Source of the DNA: Bacteriovoracaceae bacterium
GTDB lineage: Bacteria > Bdellovibrionota > Bacteriovoracia > Bacteriovoracales > Bacteriovoracaceae
Length of the DNA: 64,000 nucleotides
Reading direction: 5' to 3'
NCBI GenBank assembly: GCA_947441615.1
Contig: CANEUH010000006.1
Span: 1 to 64,000 of the forward strand
Under the pieces are notes generated by a model. It was given only the letters and a program-made list of their open reading frames with translations. It was not told where the DNA came from and did no database searches. Shown here in pieces: positions 16,816-25,914 of this stretch; the stretch's first letter is position 1; every line of letters starts with the position of its first letter. The position numbers and the translations under genes are program-made.

Positions 16816-18570
16816 ATGGCGAAGTACGAATTAGACACTTTAAGGCACTCAACTGCCCACCTTATGGCCCAAGCGATTATGGAACTTTATCCGAACGAGA
16901 AAGTCCAGCTCGGTATTGGCCCCACAATTGAAAATGGATTTTATTACGACATCGATATGACTAAGAAACTTGCCGAAGAGGATCTTAAGGTCATTGAAGA
17001 TAAAATGAAGGAAATCATCAAGCGCTCTTCCCCAGTTGTTAGACATGAGGTTTCTAGAGACGAAGCCATGAAGTTGTTTTCAGAAAAAGGTCAAACTTTA
17101 AAATGTGAGCTTATTCGCGATATTCCTGAGGGAGAGATTATCTCTTATTACACTCAAGGTGATAGCTTTTTTGATTTGTGTACAGGCCCTCATGTTGAAA
17201 AGACATCTGAACTAACACATTTCTTTAAACTTCTTCATACGGCTGGAGCTTACTGGAGAGGTGACCAGAACCGTCCGATGCTACAAAGAATTTATGCGGC
17301 TTGCTTTAGTTCTAAGGAAGAGTTGAAAGATTACCTGACGATGATTGAAGAAGCGAAAAAGCGTGACCACAGAAAGCTTGGAAAAGAATTAGAGTTATTC
17401 ATATTTGATCCTTTTGCTCCAGCATCTCCCTTCTTTATGCCTAAAGGGGCAATGGTTTATAACGGTCTCGTCGATTTTATGAGAAGGATTTATAAAAAAT
17501 ATGACTATAAAGAAGTAATTACGCCCCAAGTTCTTGATGTTGATTTGTGGCACACATCTGGCCACTATGAAAAATACAAAGAGAACATGTATTTTACTCA
17601 AATTGATGAAAGAGAGTTCGCGCTCAAGCCAATGAACTGTCCTTGCCACATGCTAATGTTCTCTCATCACCGATATTCTTATCGTGATCTTCCACTTCGC
17701 TTTGCTGACTTCGGTCGCCTTCACCGCTACGAAAAATCAGGCGTGGTGGCAGGACTTACTCGCGTGAGAACTTTTTGCCAAGATGATGCTCACATTTTTA
17801 TCCAAATGGGTGACATTCAAGAAGAAATTAAAACTCTCATGAATATGTTTTTTATTGGTTATGAACACTTTGGATTTAAGAAAATAAAAATCGGGTTCTC
17901 AACTCGCCCTGAAATGAGAGTTGGTTCGGATGAAACATGGGACACTGCTGAAGCTGCCCTTAGAGCTGCTTTAGATGCCTCAGGAAGAGAGTATTTCATC
18001 AATGAAGGCGACGGAGCTTTCTATGGACCAAAAATTGATATCCAAGTCTCTGACGCCATTGGAAGATTCCATCAATTAGGAACTATTCAGCTCGACTTCC
18101 AACTTCCAGATCGTTTTGATCTTAAATTTACAAATACAGCGGGAGAACTTGAAAGACCAGTCGTTATCCACAGAGCGCTTCTAGGATCTCTTGAGAGATT
18201 TATTGGAGTTTACCTAGAGCACGTGGGCGGCGCTTTTCCTTTCTGGTTATCACCTGAACAAGCCATCATCATTCCGGTAAAAAATGAACTCCACCTTGCA
18301 GCTGCAGAGACGCTTCAAAAAGAGTTAGATAAAAAAGGCTTTAGAGTTCGAGTTGATGACCGTAATGAATCAATGGGATTAAAAACTCGTCAGGCACAGA
18401 CAGGTAAAATTCCTTTTATGCTTGTTTTAGGTGATAAGGAAATTGAGGAGAAGGCAGTAGCCGTTAGAAAATATGGTGAACAGAAATCTGAGACAATGTC
18501 ACAAACTGCTCTTTTTGAAATGTTTGAAGTGCTGGATCTAGAAAAAGTTCCCGCCCCTTTAAGAGGTTAA
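16816..18570 (+). CDS. thrS: Threonine-tRNA ligase lacking the TGS domain
   Basis: Charges tRNA-Thr. The 584-residue chain starts directly with the editing domain (HSTAH, residues 11-15; the second half of the editing site is DLCTGPH), so the about 60-residue N-terminal TGS domain of the usual 640-residue enzyme is missing. The catalytic core is complete: NCPCHM with the zinc Cys, motif 2 (RVRTFCQDDAHIF), FYGPKID, motif 3 and a C-terminal anticodon-binding domain (ETLQKELDKKGFRVRVDDRN). An AGAGGA site precedes ATG 16816. No T-box is visible upstream. TGS-less ThrRS are known in several bacteria. Confidence 0.95.
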   Translation: MAKYELDTLRHSTAHLMAQAIMELYPNEKVQLGIGPTIENGFYYDIDMTKKLAEEDLKVIEDKMKEIIKRSSPVVRHEVSRDEAMKLFSEKGQTLKCELIRDIPEGEIISYYTQGDSFFDLCTGPHVEKTSELTHFFKLLHTAGAYWRGDQNRPMLQRIYAACFSSKEELKDYLTMIEEAKKRDHRKLGKELELFIFDPFAPASPFFMPKGAMVYNGLVDFMRRIYKKYDYKEVITPQVLDVDLWHTSGHYEKYKENMYFTQIDEREFALKPMNCPCHMLMFSHHRYSYRDLPLRFADFGRLHRYEKSGVVAGLTRVRTFCQDDAHIFIQMGDIQEEIKTLMNMFFIGYEHFGFKKIKIGFSTRPEMRVGSDETWDTAEAALRAALDASGREYFINEGDGAFYGPKIDIQVSDAIGRFHQLGTIQLDFQLPDRFDLKFTNTAGELERPVVIHRALLGSLERFIGVYLEHVGGAFPFWLSPEQAIIIPVKNELHLAAAETLQKELDKKGFRVRVDDRNESMGLKTRQAQTGKIPFMLVLGDKEIEEKAVAVRKYGEQKSETMSQTALFEMFEVLDLEKVPAPLRG

Positions 18571-19571
18571 TGATGCCTACAAAAAATGTCTTACTCCTTT
18601 GCGGTGGTGGAAGTACAGAGCACGAAGTTTCTCTTCGTTCAGTCAAATTTTATGAAGAGTGTCTTTCAAAAATTTCTTCCGTTAAAACAGTCTTGATTGA
18701 AATCGATAAGCAAGGTCAATGGGTTGATCGTTCGGGGAAGAAGTATCTTCTTGATGGGAAGAGATACCTTAGGGCATTTGAACAGGATGGAGATCCGGGA
18801 ATCAGGATTGATTTCGCTATTCCGTGTATCCATGGATATCCGGGAGAAACGGGGGATCTTCAATCTTATTTTGAAATGATTCATCTTCCTTACTTTGGAT
18901 GCAATTCTGAAACTTCAAAAATGTGTTTTAATAAAATCACAACTAAGATGTGGGCGACAGCACTTGGTGTGGCCAATACTCCGTCTATTTTTGTTTCTGA
19001 AAACAATCAGGAAAGCCTAGATAAAGTTGTTGAGTTTCAAAAAAAGAGCGGAGATATCGTTATCAAGGCCTCTAACCAAGGCTCGTCTGTTGGCTGTTAC
19101 ATGGTCCCCAAAGGTCAATCTCCAGAAAAGGCGCTTAATGAGGCCTTCACTTTCTCTCCATTTGTTCTTATAGAAAAAAGAATGAACCCAAGGGAGTTAG
19201 AGGTTTCCGCTTACGAATATGACGGAAAACTTCAAATTTCTTATCCTGGAGAGATTGTTACTCCAAGTGCGACTTTTTATACTTATGATGAAAAGTACTC
19301 ATCTGATAGCCAATCAAAGACCTTTGTCCGAGCTGAGAACGTAACCGAAGAACAAGTCAAAACAATCACCGACTATGCTACTAAGCTATATCTGGGTCTC
19401 AAAATTAGACACCTCTCCAGAATTGATTTCTTCCTTGATAATGGAGTGATCTACCTCAATGAGATCAACACTTTTCCAGGTTCGACCTCTATCTCGATGT
19501 TCCCAAAAATGCTGGAGGCCAACGGCCACTCATTTACTGAATACTTAAAGCAGCACATAGCTTCACTCTAG
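18570..19571 (+). CDS. ddl: D-alanine-D-alanine ligase
   Basis: ATP-grasp enzyme making D-Ala-D-Ala for peptidoglycan. The N-terminal block LCGGGSTEHEVSLRSV, the ATP-grasp KASNQGSSVGCYMV loop, and the C-terminal EINTFPGSTSISMFP are diagnostic. 333 residues, normal length. ATG at 18570 overlaps the last base of the thrS stop (TAATG), with a second ATG directly after, so it is translationally coupled to thrS. Confidence 0.95.
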   Translation: MMPTKNVLLLCGGGSTEHEVSLRSVKFYEECLSKISSVKTVLIEIDKQGQWVDRSGKKYLLDGKRYLRAFEQDGDPGIRIDFAIPCIHGYPGETGDLQSYFEMIHLPYFGCNSETSKMCFNKITTKMWATALGVANTPSIFVSENNQESLDKVVEFQKKSGDIVIKASNQGSSVGCYMVPKGQSPEKALNEAFTFSPFVLIEKRMNPRELEVSAYEYDGKLQISYPGEIVTPSATFYTYDEKYSSDSQSKTFVRAENVTEEQVKTITDYATKLYLGLKIRHLSRIDFFLDNGVIYLNEINTFPGSTSISMFPKMLEANGHSFTEYLKQHIASL

Positions 19572-19623
19572 AAATTCCACCTCCCTGAACCAAAATGAGT
19601 TAAAATACTCATGAGGTACAGGG

Positions 19624-20646
19624 ATGTTTCCAATACAGACAATTGATTCTTATACAAATCAGCATCGACTATCTTTGGGGCTTCGACCACTTCTTGTTGG
19701 TGAACTTTATTTAACGAGAAAGTTAAAACACCCCGTATACATATTTAAAGACGGCACCTTTTATCCAGTCATCGCATCAGGTACGGTTCCAACAAAAGAC
19801 CAAATTCTTATTCTATCAAAACATCAATACAGAGAAGTCTATGTTTCTAGAGCTGATGCTGAAGACATAAAAAAGAATTTAGAAACTGCACTGATAAAAA
19901 TTACGAGATCTCTTTCTGTTGGTAATCCAATGGAAAATGGTGCAAAAGATATTAAACTGGTTTCACTCCACTTATCTGAGCTCTACAAAAATCCTCATAA
20001 AGATGAACTTTTGATGACCCAATATCAAAGTGTCCAAAACTTATGTAAGTTTTTGATTGAGCATAAAAAATATCAGCCTTACCTATTTCAGAGCTTATTG
20101 AGTGAAAATTTTCATTTTACGCTCGTTCAGCCAATGCTCTCATCCTTACTTTTACTTTCATATCTTCAATCGATACACCTTTTTCATGACAGAGAAATAG
20201 AGAATCTTTTCTTAGCGAGTTATTTTAAGGACCTAGGTTTCTCAATGATTCCCTCTGGAAAGTTTGACTTAAAGACTCTGACGACGAGAGATCAAGAACT
20301 TTTTGCTAATCACGCTGACTACTCCTTTGATCTTTTAGATGGCAGAATTCCGCTTTCAAAGAATCATCTTACAATGATTAAGCATCATCACTTTATGAAT
20401 GATAAAATTAAGAACTATCTCGTGAAAGATCAAACGACAGAAGAGGCCCCAGAGATCATGTTCGGTTTAGAAAGTACCTTAGTATCTGTCTTTGATATTG
20501 TCGTTGCTATGACTAGTGATCGCCCCTATAGGAAAGGAATGTCTCTTTATCAATCAATGGAAGTCATTAAGCGGATGATGGCTGACGACTACCCTCAGGA
20601 ATTTAAGGCACTTGTTATATTTTTTAAACAATTTTTCAAAAACTAA
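19624..20646 (+). CDS. Degenerate HD-GYP-domain protein
   Basis: 340 residues: an N-terminal region (to about 150) not recognised, then a C-terminal HD-GYP-like domain. The family ending FDIVVAMTSDRPYRKGMS (290-307) is clear, His230 is present and a His cluster lies at 254-256. However, the HD dyad reads YFKDLG (Lys202-Asp203) where active enzymes have LHDIG, and the HHExxDGxGYP block is replaced by HHHFMND. It is therefore unlikely to hydrolyse cyclic-di-GMP and may act as a binding or scaffold protein. It stands 52 bases after ddl. Confidence 0.8.
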   Translation: MFPIQTIDSYTNQHRLSLGLRPLLVGELYLTRKLKHPVYIFKDGTFYPVIASGTVPTKDQILILSKHQYREVYVSRADAEDIKKNLETALIKITRSLSVGNPMENGAKDIKLVSLHLSELYKNPHKDELLMTQYQSVQNLCKFLIEHKKYQPYLFQSLLSENFHFTLVQPMLSSLLLLSYLQSIHLFHDREIENLFLASYFKDLGFSMIPSGKFDLKTLTTRDQELFANHADYSFDLLDGRIPLSKNHLTMIKHHHFMNDKIKNYLVKDQTTEEAPEIMFGLESTLVSVFDIVVAMTSDRPYRKGMSLYQSMEVIKRMMADDYPQEFKALVIFFKQFFKN

Positions 20647-20738
20647 GCTTTTCAAAGTCATCACATTTTCTCGATAATCAAACTACATAGACAGTTTCAT
20701 GGTAGAAACTGAACCATCGTATTCTAAGGAGGGAATCA

Positions 20739-20957
20739 ATGGCGCAGGAACAGAGTCCGCTAACTGGTATCATTGAAGAAGATAAAGTTGTTATCGACTT
20801 CGGCGAATTTGAAGGTAAGTCAGTTCTAGAAATCGCTGACACTAGACCTGAATTTTATCAGTTTTTGATTGAGCAAAAAGAAAGCGGAAACTTTTCCATC
20901 CGTAGAACGAAGGATAAAATCTACCGTCTCTACATTCATCAGCATCTTTTAAATTAA
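20739..20957 (+). CDS. Small conserved protein, 72 residues
   Basis: Soluble small protein. The block DFGEFEGKSVLEIADTRPEF resembles the short domain at the end of exonuclease-X-like proteins and DUF3820 ([DM]PFGKxKGKxLxEI), often a nucleic-acid or protein-binding module. An AAGGAGGGAATCA ribosome site precedes the ATG, and a hairpin directly follows the stop, so it is a real gene, probably transcribed alone. Function is not known. Confidence 0.75.
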   Translation: MAQEQSPLTGIIEEDKVVIDFGEFEGKSVLEIADTRPEFYQFLIEQKESGNFSIRRTKDKIYRLYIHQHLLN

Positions 20958-20960
20958 TTT

Positions 20961-20985
20961 AAGACAGGGAGTAACTCCCTGTCTT
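20961..20985. terminator. Terminator-like hairpin between convergent genes
   Basis: Perfect 11-bp stem AAGACAGGGAG / CTCCCTGTCTT with a TAA loop, placed between the small protein gene and the NUDIX-MBL gene stop. T-tracts are weak on both sides, but AATTT on the minus side and the strong stem support a terminator role. Confidence 0.65.
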
Positions 20986-21007
20986 ACTGCCTACTTCTAA
21001 TTTTTCT

Positions 21008-22363
21008 TTAAGTGGACTTTATACGCTTTTCTAATGTTAGCTTCTCTAGGTGCTTATAGATATTTTTAAGAGCATATGGCCACAAAGCCTTATCAACTTC
21101 CCCATAAAGTCGAGGCAGCATTTCCTCAGGTGAAAGTCCTTCCGAGTAGAGGGAGTAAACTTGAGCTTCTCTTTCTCTTCTGTGATTAAGAGTCTTCTCT
21201 AAAATGGATGTTCCCCCGAGACCTATGCCGTGAGAAGGAAAAACGACCTTAGGAGATAAGTTAATAATTTTAGCAAGAGTATCAAAATACTTTCTCATAT
21301 CCCCTTCATCTCCCCCAATAACAACCGTTCCAACTCCTTGGAAGAGGTCACCTGCAATAAACCAGCTCAAATCTTGGGAATAAAGCGCCACTTGGCCTTC
21401 ATCATGTCCAGGCACCTCCATCACGAGAACATCTTTGTGAAGCCATTTTGTAACAACGTCTCCATCTTTTATAACTTTTGTCTTAACTCCATTAAAATAT
21501 TGGGGATCACGAGATAGTATTTTATTTTTTGTGTATTCACTAAGAAGAATCGTTAAATGAAACTCTCTTGCTAACTCATTCGCCCTTTCAATGTGATCAG
21601 GATGATGATGCGTGAGTAAGATTTCATCAACTCCAAATAAATTCAACGTCTTTTTAAACTTCCTAAATTCTTCATCATCCTTTGGAGATGGATCTATAAT
21701 GATTTTTTTTGCGTCATCATCACCAATAAGAAAAGCATTGGTTCTTGTTGCTGGTGGAAGAGTGTGAGAAAGAGGCATGATCTGTCTAATCCCCTTGAGA
21801 GATTCAATATAGGGAACAAAATCAGCGCTATCATAACTAATATTTAAATCACCGATGTGAGTTATTTGAGGATTTTTCCCCAAAATCTCTATGACTTTAA
21901 TAACTGGAGGTACTGCCAGTAAGTCTCCGAGCTCATATTTATACAAAAGGGCCTCGGCACTCATCCAGTCGAAAACTCTTGCCTCGTTTGTGTCTACGGT
22001 AAAAGGTATTTTTTTGTTTAAATCTATTTTAAAAAAATGAGTCGCAAATCTAAATGGATTAAAATCTGGAGTCACAGCAAGACCCAGATAGTGACAAGAA
22101 TTAATAGTCCCACGCTGAATTTCCTGATTTAAATCAATTCCTAACTCCTCCTTCATTTCCCTTAAAACTGCCCCAAATAATTTCTCATCAAGCCCATCAG
22201 TTTGGGGGAATTGTAGGAAGTAATCAGAATCATCTTTTTCTACTTTACCCCCTGGAAAAGCCCAGTAACCTGGAAAAGCCGTCAAAAAATTCTGTCTTTG
22301 AATTGCAAAGATTTGATCACCGCAAGTTAATACAACAGAAACTGCATCAATGATTTTAGACAT
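21008..22363 (-). CDS. NUDIX hydrolase fused to a metallo-beta-lactamase-fold domain
   Basis: 451 residues with two enzyme domains. N-terminal NUDIX: WAFPGGKVE (35-42) and REMKEELGI (68-76) form the box, but 29 residues separate the Gly and the Arg instead of 14, so a loop of about 15 residues is inserted. From about 165 on there is a metallo-beta-lactamase fold, with the zinc motif HHHPDH at 252-257 and the later GHDEGQVALYS and SHGIGLGG blocks, resembling LACTB2-type RNA/hydrolase proteins. The start overlaps the oxidoreductase gene by 8 bases. Substrate unknown; the coupling suggests repair or clearance of a CoA or nucleotide side product. Confidence 0.88.
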   Translation of the reverse strand: MSKIIDAVSVVLTCGDQIFAIQRQNFLTAFPGYWAFPGGKVEKDDSDYFLQFPQTDGLDEKLFGAVLREMKEELGIDLNQEIQRGTINSCHYLGLAVTPDFNPFRFATHFFKIDLNKKIPFTVDTNEARVFDWMSAEALLYKYELGDLLAVPPVIKVIEILGKNPQITHIGDLNISYDSADFVPYIESLKGIRQIMPLSHTLPPATRTNAFLIGDDDAKKIIIDPSPKDDEEFRKFKKTLNLFGVDEILLTHHHPDHIERANELAREFHLTILLSEYTKNKILSRDPQYFNGVKTKVIKDGDVVTKWLHKDVLVMEVPGHDEGQVALYSQDLSWFIAGDLFQGVGTVVIGGDEGDMRKYFDTLAKIINLSPKVVFPSHGIGLGGTSILEKTLNHRREREAQVYSLYSEGLSPEEMLPRLYGEVDKALWPYALKNIYKHLEKLTLEKRIKST

Positions 22364-25300
22364 GAGTCTTACCTAGATATTTTATCGCAGACTTATATCT
22401 AACTTCTCTATATCCCTTAATGTTATCGAGCTCAAGTAGGCGAGAACGTCGAAGGTCACCATTAAGAAGCTCTTTGCGTATGAATAGGGAAATCTCTTTC
22501 TCCTTCTTATGCCAATCAGGCATGAGAAGCCTTAATGAGCGCAAATGCTTCATGATTCTTAGCATCCAATGTTTTGGTGAAAAATCAAATTCGATTTTTT
22601 TCCCAAAGAGATCAAAGGAGGGGCGATTTATATGAATCACTTGAAATGAGGTTCCTAGGCGGGCATATCTATCGTTATCAATAGCTTTTTTAAGAGGTGA
22701 AATCATGAGATGTGATACAAAAACTTCATCCTTTATCCAAAAGGTTTTGGCTAAAACTCTTAAAGCAATAGAGAGCTCCTCGCCTGTATATTGCTTCCGA
22801 AGCTGAAGGGCCATTTCATAGAATTGACCTAAAAACTTACCCTGATCAAAAACAATAATATCATGAAGATATTGTCTTACGTGTGATAAAGGGATTTCTG
22901 TAAATCTCTCCCCAAACATTTTTGTGTATGTATTCCAAAGATCAACGAATCTCTCGCCTCTTTGCCAAGGATAGGCCGAAAGTGCTACGCTCTTTTCCCA
23001 AAGTTTTTTGTCATCAAGTATTGAAAACTGGTTCACTTCAATTTTAGTTAAAAACCAGTTACGCCCCATTTGAAAAGCTTCCCAATTAAAATCAAATTCT
23101 GCCTTAGGGACAGCCGATACAAATGCTGTTTTCAAATCTTCCAGGTTAAAAGGAAGTCTTCCGGCCTGATAGGCAATGCCTAAAATCATGGCCGATGCAT
23201 AAACAGGCCTTTGAAACCGATCAAAACTCATTTTCTTTAGTGGCGCCATAATGAGCTTGTCGCCTAGTTTATTTTTTAATTCTAACTGAAGGGCCTCTTG
23301 TGTTGTGACGGGGACATCAATACCTCTGTCTAAAAGAATAGAAAGTGGGACTTGAAATTCCTCATCTACAATCATAATCCCGTCTGGACCTAAGTAATCG
23401 AGCGCTCTCGCGCCTTCAAGTAAATCTGGAGATAAAACGAGATCTGCTGTTCCAATTGGCAGAACTGGACCATGGACTTTCTTATTCGAATAAATCGCAA
23501 GGTGGCTCGTCACGGAACCATTTCTTTGTGCCAATCCCTTTTGATCAACAAATTTAAATACCAAATCATTACGGCCACCCATTTTGGATGCACCCTCAGC
23601 AATAATCCTAGAAATAGTTGTTACACCTGAACCACCAACTCCTATAACCAGGGCCCTAAAATCAAAGCCACGAGAAATTTCTTCAAGAGGTTTTGAAATC
23701 TGTGGAAGTGGAAGATGATCCCAGTTGGATTGTCTGTTTTCAGTATTCTTATATTTTGTGGGGTGGTAATCGCTGACCTTGACTAATTCAAAACTTGGGC
23801 AAGCTTTGATTTTCGTGCAATAGGAATCTGACACACAGATTTGTGGATCAATCATGACTTTTGTTCCATAGGCATCTTCCGTTTGAGACAGACCAGGACA
23901 TCCAGTCATTTCAACACAGGCCCTACAGTCCTCACAAGCAAGAGTATTGATCTGATAAAATTCGCGTACCTTTTCTGTGCCACCGTTTGAAAATAATTTT
24001 CTTTCTTCTCTTTTCTTACGCCCATGAAAAGTAAGACCACACTCTTTATTTGAAACAATAACTTTTACACCGGGCTTTTGAACAAAATCTAAAAGTAAAT
24101 TTTTATAAAAATAGCGATCTGAAGGATTCACTTCTATCGCTGTCGTAACTTTTAAAGAATTTGCGACATCTAACATATTCTGCCTAGGCCTAGTCTCTCC
24201 TTCAACCGATACACCAGTTCTTGGAGTGACCTGATGTCCTGTCATGGCAGTATTATCGTTATCTAGTAAAATATAGGTGATGTTGTGACCCATTTGAACG
24301 GAATTTGAAATGGAAGTCATTCCAGAATGAAAGAATGTTGAATCCCCCATCAATACCACAGATGGATTTGTCGTAAACAAATCAGTTCCAGCACCAAGGG
24401 AGCCACCTTGTCCCATCGCCGATAAATCATGCATCTCTTTAAAAGGTTCAAGAAATGAAAGAGAATAACACCCCACATCTCCGTGGGAGATGAGATTAAT
24501 ATTTTTATCAGAAAGACTCGCACGAACATCTTTCATGATTGAAAGAGTTTCTCTGTGTGGGCAACCAGGGCAAAAAGTAGGAAGCCTTTTTGGGATAAGA
24601 ATGTCTAACTTAACAGGAATCTGACAATTCACATCCTGAATTTTAAAATCTAAAAAATCTTGTAGAAGATTTATTTTTTGATAAATGATTTCATATGAAA
24701 GCCCACCGAAGGCAGGAAAACCTTCAGTTTTTCTAAATTCTTTACCAAAGACTTCAATGGATAAATCAAGTTTACTGATGAGAAACCTTAATTCTGCTTC
24801 TAGAAATCCCCTCTTCTCCTCAACCACAAGAATGGTCTTTTTGGATTTTAAAAAAGGAACGAGTTGGTCTTCATTAAATGGATAAGAAGTGGCTGCTTTA
24901 TACAAAGAAAATTTTTCATCTAGTTTAGACTCTTGAAGAACTTGCTTGAGAGTTTCAAAGACTCCTCCGCTGGAAATAATTCCAACACTAGACTCAAGAT
25001 TTCCAGAAATTTGATCGAGGGCAAGCTTGGCAAGAGTCTCTTGAACTCTTGGGAAACGATTTAAAATCATTTCTCGATCAGCAATGAGAGAGTTTGGAGG
25101 CACCATCACGTTACTTGTTAAATTAAACTGACTTGGATCTAGAGTCACAGGGTCCTTAGAGACTTCTTTCTCAGAAAAAATCTCAACTCTTCCTCCACCC
25201 TCTGCCATAAATGTAGTTAAAAGAACTCCAACATAGACACTCGATTCTTGAGACAAATGCAAAGCTGTCTTCATCCAATCTTTTAACTCTTGAGGTGAAG

Positions 25301-25724
25301 ATGGTTCAAAGAATGGAATATGAAGGTGCTTAAATAAATATCTCGAATCGGCAGGAGTAGAAGTCGATATGGACCATGGATCATCACCAACGGCGACAAC
25401 AACTCCAGATTTTTTTTCTTTTCCTGGATTAGCAAAGTTCCCGACACTCAAAGCATCAGAAGCCACATGCAATCCCATCGACTTCATGGCAACTAAAACA
25501 TTTTGGCCGGCCATTTTTGCACCAGACGCCATGGCAGCTGCATTGGCCTCAGAATTTGCGATGACAACCCTGATCCCTTTTTTTTGGAGCTCATCCCGTT
25601 CTTCAAAAAGTATGTTGAAGAAATCTGCCAGAGGTGAACCGGGATATCCGGTATATAAATTAAACCCAGCTTCGAGAGCACCCTGAATGAGTAATTCGTT
25701 TCCATTTAGTATCTTGTAGCTCAT
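22356..25724 (-). CDS. Indolepyruvate ferredoxin oxidoreductase, fused alpha-beta chain
   Basis: Converts aryl-pyruvates (indole-, phenyl-, 4-hydroxyphenyl-pyruvate) and CoA to aryl-acetyl-CoA, CO2 and reduced ferredoxin. 1122 residues joining IorA and IorB: pyrimidine-binding part with TGYPGSPL at about 21-28, TPP-binding GDS (about 457-459) preceded by MGQGGSLGAG, ferredoxin-like Cys cluster region CEDCRAC...GCPG (from about 594), then from about 690 the IorB/gamma domain (VIGVGGSGVTTISRII). A further C-terminal helical part (after about 860) is typical of long forms. It overlaps the NUDIX-MBL gene by 8 bases and is divergent from hppD, supporting a role in aromatic amino-acid breakdown. 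Confidence 0.9.
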   Translation of the reverse strand: MSYKILNGNELLIQGALEAGFNLYTGYPGSPLADFFNILFEERDELQKKGIRVVIANSEANAAAMASGAKMAGQNVLVAMKSMGLHVASDALSVGNFANPGKEKKSGVVVAVGDDPWSISTSTPADSRYLFKHLHIPFFEPSSPQELKDWMKTALHLSQESSVYVGVLLTTFMAEGGGRVEIFSEKEVSKDPVTLDPSQFNLTSNVMVPPNSLIADREMILNRFPRVQETLAKLALDQISGNLESSVGIISSGGVFETLKQVLQESKLDEKFSLYKAATSYPFNEDQLVPFLKSKKTILVVEEKRGFLEAELRFLISKLDLSIEVFGKEFRKTEGFPAFGGLSYEIIYQKINLLQDFLDFKIQDVNCQIPVKLDILIPKRLPTFCPGCPHRETLSIMKDVRASLSDKNINLISHGDVGCYSLSFLEPFKEMHDLSAMGQGGSLGAGTDLFTTNPSVVLMGDSTFFHSGMTSISNSVQMGHNITYILLDNDNTAMTGHQVTPRTGVSVEGETRPRQNMLDVANSLKVTTAIEVNPSDRYFYKNLLLDFVQKPGVKVIVSNKECGLTFHGRKKREERKLFSNGGTEKVREFYQINTLACEDCRACVEMTGCPGLSQTEDAYGTKVMIDPQICVSDSYCTKIKACPSFELVKVSDYHPTKYKNTENRQSNWDHLPLPQISKPLEEISRGFDFRALVIGVGGSGVTTISRIIAEGASKMGGRNDLVFKFVDQKGLAQRNGSVTSHLAIYSNKKVHGPVLPIGTADLVLSPDLLEGARALDYLGPDGIMIVDEEFQVPLSILLDRGIDVPVTTQEALQLELKNKLGDKLIMAPLKKMSFDRFQRPVYASAMILGIAYQAGRLPFNLEDLKTAFVSAVPKAEFDFNWEAFQMGRNWFLTKIEVNQFSILDDKKLWEKSVALSAYPWQRGERFVDLWNTYTKMFGERFTEIPLSHVRQYLHDIIVFDQGKFLGQFYEMALQLRKQYTGEELSIALRVLAKTFWIKDEVFVSHLMISPLKKAIDNDRYARLGTSFQVIHINRPSFDLFGKKIEFDFSPKHWMLRIMKHLRSLRLLMPDWHKKEKEISLFIRKELLNGDLRRSRLLELDNIKGYREVRYKSAIKYLGKTHV

Positions 25725-25857
25725 GATTTTTATCTCTTCGGTGATTGCATTTTGTTATACCTTTTGGAAGGCATTTGAGCAATTAACAAAAAGTAAAATC
25801 AATCACTTAAAAGCATTCGTCTAAGAATAGAATTTGCCCAATCACTCTATGTTGTTT

Positions 25858-25886
25858 TTGACATTCTAATAGCTTCGATGAGAGAT
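25858..25886 (+). promoter_or_regulatory. Candidate promoter for hppD
   Basis: TTGACA at 25858-25863 preceded by T-rich sequence, then a 17-base spacer and AGAGAT (weak -10). The same TTTTTGACATT string occurs before the EthD/paa-like cluster at 32085. A good -35 only. Confidence 0.3.
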
Positions 25887-25914
25887 TCTTTGAACTCATA
25901 TTAGGAGAGATAAC

